From the NCBI GenBank assembly GCA_003220345.1, contig QHSC01000115.1, positions 1 through 41,711 on the forward strand: DNA of 41,711 nt, in the 5' to 3' direction. Position 1 is the stretch's first letter. Each line of letters begins with the position of its first letter. Made by a program: the position numbers and the translations under genes. The DNA is from Candidatus Rokuibacteriota bacterium (GTDB lineage: Bacteria > Methylomirabilota > Methylomirabilia > Rokubacteriales > CSP1-6). Under the pieces are notes generated by a model. That model was given only the letters and a program-made list of their open reading frames with translations. It had not been told where the DNA came from and did no database searches. Positions 24,222-32,788 of this stretch are shown one piece after another.

Positions 24222-25814
24222 TCAGGTTCGCTTCTTGCGGGCGCGGAGATCGATGGCGCCGGGGCGCTGGCGAGGGTCCTCGCCCCGCGGGAAGATCTGG
24301 GCCTTCTGCACTTTCTGGGTGCCCGTGGTGGGCAGGCGCTCGACGAAGAGGATCCAGCCCGGGGCCTTGAAGTAGGCGAGCCGGCCGAGACACCAGTCGG
24401 CGAGCTCGGCGGCCAGCCGCGCATCTGCCGTCGCGCCAGCCATGGGCACCACGCACGCCATGACTTCCTCTTCGCGGATCTCGTCGGGCGCGGCGAGCAC
24501 GGCCACCTGGGCCACGGCCTCATGGGCCTGCAGACACGCCTCCACCTCCGCGGCCGCGATGTTCTCGCCGGAGCGGCGGATGATGTTCTTCTTGCGGTCG
24601 ACGAAATAGAGCATGCCGCTCGCGTCCCGGCGGACGACGTCGCCGGTATGGAACCAGCCGTCCCGCCACGCCTCTTCGGTTGCCTCCGCGTTCTTCAGGT
24701 AGCCCGCGAAGAAACCGTGGCGGGCGCCTTCGGTCCCGCTCCAGCGGACGAGGAGCTCGCCCTCGCGGTCCGCGGGCAGCTCCTCGTCGCGCTCGTCGAC
24801 CACGCGGGCCTCGAGGCCGCCATGCGGCCGGCCGAAGGCGCGCGTGTGGATCTCCCGAGGCTCGAAGCGATCGGCCAGGATGCGCCCCGTCTCGGTCATG
24901 CCCCACACTTCCACGAGAGGAAAGCCGAAGCGCTTCTCGAAAGCCTCGTGGAGCTGAGGCTCGACGCCGGCGCCGAGCCCGAACTTGACCCCGTGCCGGC
25001 GCTCCTCCGGCACGGGCTCCTGGTTGAGGAGGAGCGGAGGCATCACGCCCAGGTAGTGGATGATGGTCGCGCGGGCGGCGGCCACTTCGGGCCACCAGCG
25101 GCGGGGGCTGAAGCGCTCCGGGAGAACGAGGCAGTTGGACGTGAGGATGGCGCAGGTCGCCGTCACCGCCTGGCTGTTCATGTGGAAGAGCGGCAACGGG
25201 TTCATGAAGCGCTCGCGCCCGTGCTCGATGGCGAGCCGCCCGCCCAGATCGCGATACCAGGCCCCGGCGTTCAGATAGTAGAAGTTGGTGAGGATGCAGC
25301 CCTTGGGCCGCCCCGTGGTCCCCGAGGTGTAGAGGAGGCTGCACTCGCTATCGAGCCCGGGAGCGCCCGCGCGCGGCGTCGGACTCGCCCCAGGCAGCGA
25401 GGCGGGCAGGGCCTCGGCATCGATCACGGGCAGAGGCTTCGCGCGCTCGCGCGCCACCGCCTCGAGAGCGGCCACGCGGGCCGGGATCGACACGGCCAGC
25501 TCCGCCTCGGAGTGGTCCATCTGATAGAGAAGCTCGTCGTGACGATAGTCGGGATTGATCGGGACGATGCCCACCCCGAGCGCATTGAGGGCGAGATAGT
25601 GGAAGAAGAACTCCGGCCGGTTCTCGAAGAGGAGGCCCACGCGATGGCCGTGGCCGTAGCCGGCCGCTGCGTAGCGCTCGCGCAGGGCCAGCGCCTCGGC
25701 GCGCACCTCTGCGTAAGTGTACTCGACGCCGGCGGGATGATAGGCGCGTCCGGGCGACGGCGGCGCGCAAAGGAAGGCGTGGTCAGGCGCGGCCTTGAAT
25801 CGGCCGCGCGTCAC
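24222..25814 (-). CDS. AMP-forming acyl-CoA ligase / acyl-activating enzyme
   Basis: 530 residues of the ANL superfamily. Motifs in order: LLYTSGTTGRPKG (160-172), PLFHMNSQAVT, EVWGMTETG, GWFHTGDVVRRD, FVDRKKNIIRRSGENI and the C-terminal catalytic lysine region GTQKVQKAQIF. The enzyme adenylates a carboxylic acid and transfers it to CoA; it most resembles the carnitine/crotonobetaine-CoA and medium-chain ligase branch. The GTG start has no ribosome site and gives a slightly short N-terminus. It begins nine bases after the coiled-coil gene ends, so the two are co-transcribed. With the CoA-transferase and PhyH genes it suggests acyl-CoA catabolism. Confidence 0.9.
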   Translation of the reverse strand: MTRGRFKAAPDHAFLCAPPSPGRAYHPAGVEYTYAEVRAEALALRERYAAAGYGHGHRVGLLFENRPEFFFHYLALNALGVGIVPINPDYRHDELLYQMDHSEAELAVSIPARVAALEAVARERAKPLPVIDAEALPASLPGASPTPRAGAPGLDSECSLLYTSGTTGRPKGCILTNFYYLNAGAWYRDLGGRLAIEHGRERFMNPLPLFHMNSQAVTATCAILTSNCLVLPERFSPRRWWPEVAAARATIIHYLGVMPPLLLNQEPVPEERRHGVKFGLGAGVEPQLHEAFEKRFGFPLVEVWGMTETGRILADRFEPREIHTRAFGRPHGGLEARVVDERDEELPADREGELLVRWSGTEGARHGFFAGYLKNAEATEEAWRDGWFHTGDVVRRDASGMLYFVDRKKNIIRRSGENIAAAEVEACLQAHEAVAQVAVLAAPDEIREEEVMACVVPMAGATADARLAAELADWCLGRLAYFKAPGWILFVERLPTTGTQKVQKAQIFPRGEDPRQRPGAIDLRARKKRT

Positions 25815-25822
25815 TGCTCGGA

Positions 25823-26137
25823 CTATGGGCGCCGTCGGCGCCGAGGAGGCTTGCGATCGCGCTCCAGGGTCGTCACGCGCACCTCGAGGCTCAGGACTCG
25901 GCCCTCGAGTCCGATCCTCCGCTCCGCCTGGTCGGCGAATCGCCTGTCCGAGCTCTCACCAGAGAGAACCAATCCTTCCGCGAGACCGCGAATATCTGCG
26001 CGAAGCGATTCGGCCACAACGTCGAAGTGCCTCCGGGTTTCGACGGCCGAGGCTTGGATCCTGTCCTCGCTCGAGCGGATTTCGCCGCGCAGGTCCGCCG
26101 CCAGCCGGTCGAGGGCCTCACGGAGCTCGGGGTCCAC
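25823..26137 (-). CDS. Small coiled-coil protein of unknown function
   Basis: 104 residues starting at a GTG. Nearly the whole chain is charged and helical with heptad-like leucine and valine spacing (LREALDRLAADLRGEIRSSEDRI and LEGRVLSLEVRVTTLERDR), ending in a basic tail PPRRRRRP. There are no cysteines, signal peptide or catalytic motifs. The composition resembles small coiled-coil proteins often found singly in GC-rich genomes. It lies between the PhyH dioxygenase and acyl-CoA ligase genes on the same strand. No ribosome site is apparent, which lowers confidence in the exact start. Confidence 0.6.
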   Translation of the reverse strand: MDPELREALDRLAADLRGEIRSSEDRIQASAVETRRHFDVVAESLRADIRGLAEGLVLSGESSDRRFADQAERRIGLEGRVLSLEVRVTTLERDRKPPRRRRRP

Positions 26138-26217
26138 GGGCGCAAGTCTCGCCGGGCTCCCGTCACCTTGTCAACGTCGCTGCGGGGATACGTCAAGACG
26201 ACGCCGACCGGCCCGCT

Positions 26218-27045
26218 TCAGAAGCTCGTCTTCTCGGTTCCCCGGTACAAGATTCGCGCCTGCCGATCGCTGATCTCGGCGTGGAGCGCAAGCATGGCGG
26301 GATCGAGGTCGGTCTCCGGCCGCGGCTCCGGCTCGAAATGCCCGTAGGTGTCCGCGCCCCGCACGAGCGTCGCGCTGTCGCGCGGGCCACCCGTCTGGCG
26401 GAGGCGCGTGGGAATGTAGCGGATGGCGAAGCCGATGCGGCGGTCCGCGGATGGATTGGCCCCCGAGCCGTGCACCATCAGCACGTGGTGCAGCGACATC
26501 TCCCCTGGCTGGAGGACGATGTCGGCGGCCTGCGACTCGTCGACCTCGACGCTGATCTCCTGGCCGCGTGAGAGGAGGTTGTCGGGATGAAACGTGTCGA
26601 CATGGGGTACCTGTGTCCGGTGGCTCCCGGGGATCACGCGCATGTTGCCGTTGGCCGGCGTGCTCTCGGTGAAGGCCACCCACGCGGTGACCACGTCCGG
26701 CTCGCTCAGCCCCCAGTACGTCGCGTCCTGGTGCCAGGAGACGAAGCCGGGGCTCCGCGCCTCCTTCGTGAAGAAGGACGTGTTCCAGCACAGGATGTCC
26801 GGGCCGATCACGTCCTCCACGGCGTCGAGGATGGCAGGATGCCGGACCAGCTCGGCCAGCCACGTGAGCAGGAGATGCGGCTTGATCCGATAGACACCTC
26901 GCAGCGGCCCGCCCAGATCCCGCTCGATCAGCTCGAGTCGCTCGCGGTATTCCCGCGCCTCTCCGGCGGACAAGACGGACACGGGGAAATAGTATCCGTC
27001 CCGCCGGTACTCCTCGATCGCTGCCCGAGACAACCGCTTGCCCAT
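26218..27045 (-). CDS. Phytanoyl-CoA dioxygenase (PhyH) family Fe(II)/2-oxoglutarate oxygenase
   Basis: 275 residues; ATG seven bases after GGGAGA. The iron triad is visible as His105 and Asp107 in SWHQDATYW and His192 in VHGSGANPS, with an Arg about ten residues later (202 or 203) to bind 2-oxoglutarate. The opening EYRRDGYYFPVSVLSAGEA and the core GNMRVIPGSHR are classic for PhyH proteins, which hydroxylate acyl-CoAs, ectoine or other small molecules. The enzyme is cytoplasmic and complete. Adjacent genes encode a coiled-coil protein and an acyl-CoA ligase, so an acyl-CoA or free acid substrate is plausible but unproven. Confidence 0.92.
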   Translation of the reverse strand: MGKRLSRAAIEEYRRDGYYFPVSVLSAGEAREYRERLELIERDLGGPLRGVYRIKPHLLLTWLAELVRHPAILDAVEDVIGPDILCWNTSFFTKEARSPGFVSWHQDATYWGLSEPDVVTAWVAFTESTPANGNMRVIPGSHRTQVPHVDTFHPDNLLSRGQEISVEVDESQAADIVLQPGEMSLHHVLMVHGSGANPSADRRIGFAIRYIPTRLRQTGGPRDSATLVRGADTYGHFEPEPRPETDLDPAMLALHAEISDRQARILYRGTEKTSF

Positions 27046-27100
27046 GGCCCGTCTCCCTGAAATGACCTCTCGGCGTTCCCGAAGTATGGCACTGCCCGAT

Positions 27101-27916
27101 CTAGATTGGGAAGGCCATCAAGTGCGCCGCCCGCCCCTCCGCCACCAGCGCGGCGCCCGCCAGTCTCGCGCCACTCCACCGATGCTCCACGCCCAGGCCC
27201 ACGGCAGGCGCCGGCACCACGGGGCACCTGGCCAGCATCCTGAGAATGCGCGAGGGCGAAGGGGCCTGAGGCCTGGCCGGTGTGCGCCAGTACGCTTCGC
27301 CCGCATACCCGAGGCACAGGTGCCACCACGCGCGGGCGAAGAGAGCGGGTGACGCGAGGAGCTCGAGCCCCGCCCAGAGGCCGGCGACATAGGCGACGGC
27401 GCCCACCTGCCCGGGGACGGGCGCCAGCGCGTCACGCGCCGGGGCAAGCTCCGATTCGTAGCGGACGTGAAAGGGCGGGGTGACGCGGATCACTCTCCGG
27501 ATCCGATTGATGCACACGAAGTCGAACCCTTCGCGGCCGGGTGCGAACTGCCGGTCATAGTAGCGCCACCGTCCCTCCTCCAGGTGGCACGCCGGGATGA
27601 TGAGCTCGCTCCGGGACGCCACGAGCACGGTCGTGTTGAGGAGGCGGCTCTGCGGGCCATCGACGAGCTCGCCATCCAGGAGCGCCAGGGGTAGATCACC
27701 AAGATTCGCGACCTGGAGACCGGACCCGTGGCCGGCCTCGCCCACCGTCGTGATTCGCGCGCGGTTCCCTGCCTCGGCCATGGTCACCCACTCTGGCTCG
27801 ACCTGCGCGGGCCCGAGGAGGGGAATAACGGTGAGCGCCTCATGGGTCTGGGGCTTTCCCGGGCTGACGCTGCCCAGGGCTTTGGCGAGAATCCCGACGT
27901 CGGCGACTCTGGGCAT
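27101..27916 (-). CDS. ARPP-1/DUF6569-like protein of unknown function
   Basis: 271 residues, start ATG eight bases after GGAGG. The middle segment LLDGELVDGPQSRLLNTTVL (79-98) followed by ELIIPACHLEEGRWRYYDRQF closely recalls the ARPP-1 (DUF6569) domain, whose usual form is GxxQNRxxNTTVLV...IPVSCVEQGRW. Here QNR has become QSR and the conserved Cys-Val-Glu is Cys-His-Leu-Glu. No signal peptide or known catalytic site is seen. The C-terminal third is Ala-rich and unlike anything recognised. It sits 55 bases upstream of the PhyH gene on the same strand. The family assignment is from memory of the motif and should be confirmed. Confidence 0.7.
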   Translation of the reverse strand: MPRVADVGILAKALGSVSPGKPQTHEALTVIPLLGPAQVEPEWVTMAEAGNRARITTVGEAGHGSGLQVANLGDLPLALLDGELVDGPQSRLLNTTVLVASRSELIIPACHLEEGRWRYYDRQFAPGREGFDFVCINRIRRVIRVTPPFHVRYESELAPARDALAPVPGQVGAVAYVAGLWAGLELLASPALFARAWWHLCLGYAGEAYWRTPARPQAPSPSRILRMLARCPVVPAPAVGLGVEHRWSGARLAGAALVAEGRAAHLMAFPI

Positions 27917-27946
27917 GGTCTGGGCCTCCGATGGCTGTGGGTGGAC

Positions 27947-27981
27947 GGGGGCCGAAAAGCCCCCCTACTTAAAGGAGGGGG
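27947..27981. repeat. Two overlapping, mutually exclusive inverted repeats
   Basis: GGGGGC (27947-27952) pairs with GCCCCC (27959-27964) across a CGAAAA loop, while the same C-run (27961-27966) can instead pair with AGGGGG (27976-27981). The segment lies between the divergent ARPP-1-like and 133-residue protein genes. Confidence 0.6.
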
Positions 27982-28077
27982 TGGCGACGGAAAAGTTCCG
28001 ACCAAAACCTAAGGATGACGGGCATGCCATAATCAGGGTGAGCAGCCCCACTCACACCGGAGGAAAGGCCTCGAACC

Positions 28078-28479
28078 ATGGCAAGCGAGCCCAGTGCCCT
28101 CGAGCTCAAGATGGACCCCGCAACCCTCTATCGTGAGGACAGCTTCACGGATCGGCGAATGGGCTTGATCCGCGTGCTCACGCCCGTCACCTCGGACGGG
28201 CTGACCGATCCGCACCGCAAGGTTCTCTACGTCGGGGAGGCCCAGCTCCTCACGGCCGCCGGGCCGTTGCCGCTGAGCTTCGAGATCGAGGCGGCCTCCC
28301 TCGGTGAAGCGGCCGAGCGCTTCGGCACCGGCGCCAAGGCCGCCGTCGAGCGCGCCATGCAGGAGCTTCAGGAGATGCGGCGGGAAGCCGCCTCCTCCAT
28401 CGTCATTCCGGGCCGCGATCAGCTCGGACTCGGCAGGTCGGGCCCGGGCCCCGGAGGCGGCAAGATCCAGTTTCCGTAG
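28078..28479 (+). CDS. Conserved-looking cytoplasmic protein of unknown function
   Basis: 133 residues, ATG preceded by GGAGGAAAGG. Motif-like stretches are LYREDSFTDRRMGLIRVLTPV (split here as LYREDSFTDRR and GLIRVLTPV), KVLYVGEAQLLTAAGPLPL and FEIEAASLGEAAERF. Then comes a helical segment and a Gly/Pro-rich tail ending GGGKIQFP. There is no signal peptide or cysteine. The beta-rich middle followed by a helix suggests a small single-domain fold. It opens a plus-strand run that continues 50 bases later with the aminotransferase gene. The function is unknown. Confidence 0.75.
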   Translation: MASEPSALELKMDPATLYREDSFTDRRMGLIRVLTPVTSDGLTDPHRKVLYVGEAQLLTAAGPLPLSFEIEAASLGEAAERFGTGAKAAVERAMQELQEMRREAASSIVIPGRDQLGLGRSGPGPGGGKIQFP

Positions 28480-28529
28480 CGGGTCCGGAGTGCGGTACAC
28501 CCTTACACCCGATGCACGCGAGGTAGGCC

Positions 28530-29849
28530 ATGTCTGAGCCGACGAGAGCGCGGTCCGCCCGAGAAACCGACCTGCTGGCCCGCGCGAGCAAGCGCCTGCC
28601 CGGAGGCGTGCTGGGCACGTACAAGTACGCGGCCGATGCCGCCTTCGTCGTCAAGAACGGCAAGGGCTCGAAGATCTACGACGTGAGCGGGCGCGAGTAC
28701 ATCGACTACGTGCTCGCCTCCGGCCCCCTCGTCCTCGGCCACGCGCATCCCGCCGTGGTCGCCGCCGTGCAGAAGCAGATCGAGGGCGGCAGCACGTACT
28801 TCATGGTCAACGAGCCCATCATCCAGCTGGCCGAGGAGATCTGCGAGGCGATGCCGTGCGCCGAGCAGGTGCGCTTCACCTCCACGGGCTCGGAGGCCAC
28901 TTTCTTCGCCCTGCGGGTGGCCCGCACGTATCGTCAGCGCGACAAGATCCTGAAGTTCGAGGGCGGCTACCACGGCGCCCACGACTACTCCATGATGAGC
29001 TCCGCCCCGCGGGCACCCAAGGCCTTCCCCGCGCCCGTGCCCGACTCCTCGGGCATCCCGCACTCGATCGAGAGCGAGGTGCTGATCGCCCCCTTCAACG
29101 ATCTCGGCACGGTCGAGGGCATCATCGCCACGCACGCCGACGAGCTGGCCGCCGTGCTCGTGGAGCCGCTGCAGCGGCTGGTGCCGCCTCAGCCCGGCTT
29201 CCTCCAGGGACTGCGCGACATCACCCGCCGTCACGGCGTCCTCCTCATCTTCGACGAGGTGGTGACGGGGTTCCGGCTCGCGTACGGCGGCGCCCAGCAG
29301 TACTACGGCGTCGTCCCCGACCTGGCCGCCATCGGCAAGATCGTGGGCGGCGGCTTTCCTCTGGCCGCGGTGTGCGGATCCGAAGAGCTGATGCGCCCCT
29401 TCGATCCCGGGTTCGACGGCACGGGCACCTTCATCTCCCAGTCCGGCACGCTGAACGGCAACCCGATCGCCGCCGCGGCCGGTCTCGCCACCCTCGCCGA
29501 GCTGCGCAAGCCCGGCGCCTACGACACCCTGCACGGCACCGGCCGGCGTCTCATGGCGGGACTGACCGAGCTGGTGGGCAAGGCGGGATTGGCCGCTCAA
29601 GTGGTGGGGGAGCCCGTCTGCTTCGACGTCCTCTTCACAGACGAGCCCGTGGTCGACTACCGCGCCGTCCAGCGGGCGGACGCGGCGCTGTCCAAGACCT
29701 TCACCACCGAGCTGGTCAAGCGCGGCGTGGTGAAGAACAACCAGAAGATGTACATGTCGCTCGTGCACTCGCCGGCGGACGTGGCGACCACCCTCCAGGC
29801 CTGCGAGGACGCGCTGAAGGTGCTTCCCAAGAAGAAGGCGAAGGCGTAG
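28530..29849 (+). CDS. Class III aminotransferase (glutamate-1-semialdehyde aminomutase-like)
   Basis: 439 residues. PLP site: STGSEA (118-123), the aromatic stacking motif GGYHG (145-149), DEVVTGFR with Asp242, and the Schiff-base Lys270 in AIGKIVGGG. The GGYHG and GKIVGGGFP motifs place it near glutamate-1-semialdehyde aminomutases, but such relatives often act as omega- or beta-amino acid aminotransferases. It is unlikely to serve tetrapyrrole synthesis here, because it is followed by an M20 hydrolase and a full peptide importer rather than hem genes. Start ATG follows GAGGTAGG. It probably removes or shifts an amino group of an imported amino compound. Confidence 0.9.
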   Translation: MSEPTRARSARETDLLARASKRLPGGVLGTYKYAADAAFVVKNGKGSKIYDVSGREYIDYVLASGPLVLGHAHPAVVAAVQKQIEGGSTYFMVNEPIIQLAEEICEAMPCAEQVRFTSTGSEATFFALRVARTYRQRDKILKFEGGYHGAHDYSMMSSAPRAPKAFPAPVPDSSGIPHSIESEVLIAPFNDLGTVEGIIATHADELAAVLVEPLQRLVPPQPGFLQGLRDITRRHGVLLIFDEVVTGFRLAYGGAQQYYGVVPDLAAIGKIVGGGFPLAAVCGSEELMRPFDPGFDGTGTFISQSGTLNGNPIAAAAGLATLAELRKPGAYDTLHGTGRRLMAGLTELVGKAGLAAQVVGEPVCFDVLFTDEPVVDYRAVQRADAALSKTFTTELVKRGVVKNNQKMYMSLVHSPADVATTLQACEDALKVLPKKKAKA

Positions 29850-29915
29850 TCGCGACGAGGGTCAGCCGAGCCCCACTTGACCCGGCGGCTCTTTTTGCCG
29901 ATGCTCCGGCCTGAG

Positions 29916-31136
29916 ATGGACACAGAGAAGCAGGCTCAGGCCGCGGCCGCCGCCGTCGACACTCGCGAGCTCGTCTCGCTGCTCCAGCAGATGGTGCGCA
30001 TCCGCAGCTACTCCGCGGGCGGCGAGGAAGGCACCATCGCCCGCTTCATGCGCGACTATCTCGCCAAGCTCGGTCTCGAGGTCGAGCTCCAGGAAGTCCA
30101 GCCCGACCGCTTCAACTGCGTCAGCCGGATGCCGGGGACGGGCGGCGGCACCAGTCTCATGCTCAACGGCCATCTCGACACCAATCCCGCGGGCGAGGGC
30201 TGGACCAAGGATCCCTTCGGCGGCGACGTCGACGACGAGTGCATCTACGGGATCGGCGTATCCAACATGAAGGCCGCGGACGCGGCCTACGTGGCGGGGC
30301 TGCAGGCGGTACAGCGGGCGGGAATCCGGCTCCGGGGGGACGTGATCCTGGCCCACGTCGTCGGCGAGCTGCAGGGCGGGGTGGGCACGGTGCACATGCT
30401 CGAGCAGGGCGTCCGCGCCGACCGGTTCGTCGTCGGGGAGCCGACCGATAACTCGGCGCTCACGCTACACGCGGGATCGCTCGAGGCGGAGCTGACCGTG
30501 CACGGGCGAACGCGGCACCTCTCCAAGATGGAGGAAGGCATCGACGCGATCGCCAAGATGTTCAAGGTCATCCCCGCCCTCAACGCCATGTCCTTCTCGG
30601 GACCGGATCGGGCAGACTACCGGGGGCTCCGGCGCGTGGGCATCGGAGTCATCCGCGGCGGGCTCGGGCCCGAGTACCAGGACTGGCGGCCCTCTCTCCT
30701 CGCCGATCGCTGCTCGATCAAGTTCTCTGCCCGCTACAGCCCGGGACAGACGCCGGAGATGGTCGCGGAGGACATCCGGGCGCTGATCGCGCGCATGCAG
30801 AAGGACGATCCCGATCTGGTGGCGGACGTGCGGCTGAACCAGGGCGGCCAGCGGATGCTCATGGGAGCCTTCGAGGTCGCGCGGGACGCGGACATCGTGC
30901 AGACGGTCGTCCGGGCGCATCGCGCGGTGGTCGGGGAGGAGCCGAAGATCGGGGACGTGGCCCCGTACAAGTTCTACGGCACCGACGCCGCGCACCTGTC
31001 GCGCGCGGGAATGATCGGGCTCGTGTACGGGCCGGGAGGCAAGTACAACACGATGCCCGACGAGCGGGTGGAGCTGCGCGACCTCTTCAACGCGGCGCGC
31101 GTGTACGCGCGCGTGATCGTGGAGACGTGCGCGTGA
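29916..31136 (+). CDS. M20-fold hydrolase (ArgE/DapE-like) with altered metal site
   Basis: 406 residues from the ATG at 29916; an ATG at 29901 and a TTG at 29877 are also in frame, and none has a ribosome site. The fold is clear: NGHLDT gives His86 and Asp88, GEPT gives Glu175, and His201 lies in the dimerisation domain. However, the bridging Asp of the usual DMKG motif is Asn117 (GVSNMKA). The second residue of the usual Glu-Glu pair is Leu152 (GELQGG), and the last His ligand is missing (Asn377-Thr378 in YNTMPDE). The protein may bind metal differently, act on another bond, or be non-catalytic. It lies between aminotransferase and transporter genes, which suggests handling of the imported compound. 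Confidence 0.88.
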   Translation: MDTEKQAQAAAAAVDTRELVSLLQQMVRIRSYSAGGEEGTIARFMRDYLAKLGLEVELQEVQPDRFNCVSRMPGTGGGTSLMLNGHLDTNPAGEGWTKDPFGGDVDDECIYGIGVSNMKAADAAYVAGLQAVQRAGIRLRGDVILAHVVGELQGGVGTVHMLEQGVRADRFVVGEPTDNSALTLHAGSLEAELTVHGRTRHLSKMEEGIDAIAKMFKVIPALNAMSFSGPDRADYRGLRRVGIGVIRGGLGPEYQDWRPSLLADRCSIKFSARYSPGQTPEMVAEDIRALIARMQKDDPDLVADVRLNQGGQRMLMGAFEVARDADIVQTVVRAHRAVVGEEPKIGDVAPYKFYGTDAAHLSRAGMIGLVYGPGGKYNTMPDERVELRDLFNAARVYARVIVETCA

Positions 31137-31159
31137 GGGCGAGAGCGGGAGGAGCGATC

Positions 31160-32737
31160 ATGACCTATTCGCGGCGGGACTTCCTTCGCAGCACCGCCAT
31201 CGGCGCCGGCCTCGCGGGCCCCCTCGCGCAGACGCTGGCCCGTCCCTCCGTGGCGCGGGCCCAGAGTGACAAGCACGGGGGCACCCTGCGCGTCAGCGCC
31301 ACCTTCGGGCTCAGCACCATCAACCCGGTGGCCCACATCAGCGGGGCGGAGTGGATGGCCACGCGCTGGCTCTACAACAACCTCACGCGGCTCAACGTCA
31401 AGCGTGAGGTGGTGCCCGACCTCGCCGAGTCGTGGGCGGCCTCCGAGGGCGGCCGCGTGTGGACGTTCAAGCTGCGGCGGGGAGTCCAGTTCCACATGGG
31501 CCGTGAGGTCGTCGCTGACGACGCCGTGGCGACCATGCAGACCATCCTGGATCCCAAGACGGCCTCGCCGTACCGTGGCGAGATCGGCCCCATCGAGCGC
31601 GTCGACGCCATCGACAAGTACACGGTGCGCTTCACCCTGCGGGCGCCTTTCGCCGACTTCCCCGCCATGATGACGCTGCCCGTGGCGCGCATCGTGGCCC
31701 GCGAGGGGCTGGGTGACCTCAAGGCGCTCGCCGCCAAGGAATTCGGCTCGGGGCCGTTCCGGCTGCGCGAGTTCGTGCCGGGCGACCGCGTCACCGTGGA
31801 GCGCTTCCCCGGCTACTACCGCAGCGGGCTGCCCTACCTCGACGCGGTGACCCTCAAGATCTTCCCCGAGCCGACGACCGAGCTGACGGCGTTCAAGGGG
31901 AAGGAGACGGACTTGATCTGGGACGTGAGCCCGGACCTGTTCTCGCAGGTCGCGGGCACGCCCGGGGCGGACGCCATGGCCGTTCCCGGCGGCACCTTCG
32001 CCAACGTGATCCTGCCGTCGGACAAGCCGCCCTTCAACGACAGCCGCGTGCGGGAGGCCCTCAAGTACACCGTCGATCGCACGAAGATGCTGGCGGCCAT
32101 CCACGGCTCGCACGGCGAGCTCGCCAACGACCACCCCGTCTCCTCCGCGTACACGTTCTATTCGCAGCTGCCCCTGCGCACTCCCGACATCAACAAGGCG
32201 AAATCGCTCCTGCGCGAGGCCGGGCACGGGGGCGGGATCTCGTTCAAGATCTCCGTGGCGGCCTCGCCCCCCATTCGCGAGCAGATGGCCGTCATCCTCA
32301 AAGAGATGGCGAAGCCGGCAGGCTTCAACATCGACGTCGAGGTGCTGCCGTACGATCGCTATCTCGCCCAGGTGTGGAACAAGGGCGTGCCCTACGTCGG
32401 CTTCTACGCCACGCGGCCCACGGCGGACACCATCCTCATGAAGCTCTACCATCCCAAGGACGGGCTCGACGAGGGGCGCTGGGCGCCGTCGCACGCAGAG
32501 GCCGTGAAGATGCTCGAGCAGGCGCGCGAGACGCTCGACGTCGCGCAGCGGCGCCGCCTCTACGCGCAGTTCCAGAAGGTCGCGCGTGACGACGGGCCGT
32601 TCATCATCCCCTTCTTCCGCAGCGAGCTGAGCGGCAAGTGGGCCTACGTGCGGGATTTCCGGCTGAACGCGAGCAACTTCGAGATGGATCTCGAGGAGGT
32701 CTGGCTCACCGCCGACGCGCCGCGGAAAAAGGCCTAG
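31160..32737 (+). CDS. ABC importer substrate-binding protein, family 5, Tat-exported
   Basis: 525 residues from the ATG at 31160, which follows GGGAGGAGC; an earlier in-frame GTG at 31127 overlaps the M20 gene and would put residues before the signal. The N-terminus SRRDFLRSTAIGAGLAG is a twin-arginine signal with cleavage near VARAQ. The mature part shows GGTLRVSATFGLSTINPV, WTFKLRRGVQFHMG and GSGPFRLREFVPGDRV, typical of SBP_bac_5. It delivers its ligand to the permeases encoded directly downstream. With the aminotransferase and M20 genes upstream, the ligand may be a peptide or N-acyl amino compound (inference). Confidence 0.92.
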   Translation: MTYSRRDFLRSTAIGAGLAGPLAQTLARPSVARAQSDKHGGTLRVSATFGLSTINPVAHISGAEWMATRWLYNNLTRLNVKREVVPDLAESWAASEGGRVWTFKLRRGVQFHMGREVVADDAVATMQTILDPKTASPYRGEIGPIERVDAIDKYTVRFTLRAPFADFPAMMTLPVARIVAREGLGDLKALAAKEFGSGPFRLREFVPGDRVTVERFPGYYRSGLPYLDAVTLKIFPEPTTELTAFKGKETDLIWDVSPDLFSQVAGTPGADAMAVPGGTFANVILPSDKPPFNDSRVREALKYTVDRTKMLAAIHGSHGELANDHPVSSAYTFYSQLPLRTPDINKAKSLLREAGHGGGISFKISVAASPPIREQMAVILKEMAKPAGFNIDVEVLPYDRYLAQVWNKGVPYVGFYATRPTADTILMKLYHPKDGLDEGRWAPSHAEAVKMLEQARETLDVAQRRRLYAQFQKVARDDGPFIIPFFRSELSGKWAYVRDFRLNASNFEMDLEEVWLTADAPRKKA

Positions 32738-32788
32738 GAGGCCGCTGTCCAAGCCGTTTCCGTGCCCTCGCGAGCAAGGATGTAGCTC

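Noticed and set aside
23949-26273. A plus-strand open frame of 774 codons
   Set aside because: It is antisense to the acyl-CoA ligase and coiled-coil genes and shows low-complexity composition without motifs.
28530-29849. hemL (glutamate-1-semialdehyde aminomutase)
   Set aside because: The context is a transporter operon without haem genes, and many similar aminotransferases have other roles.
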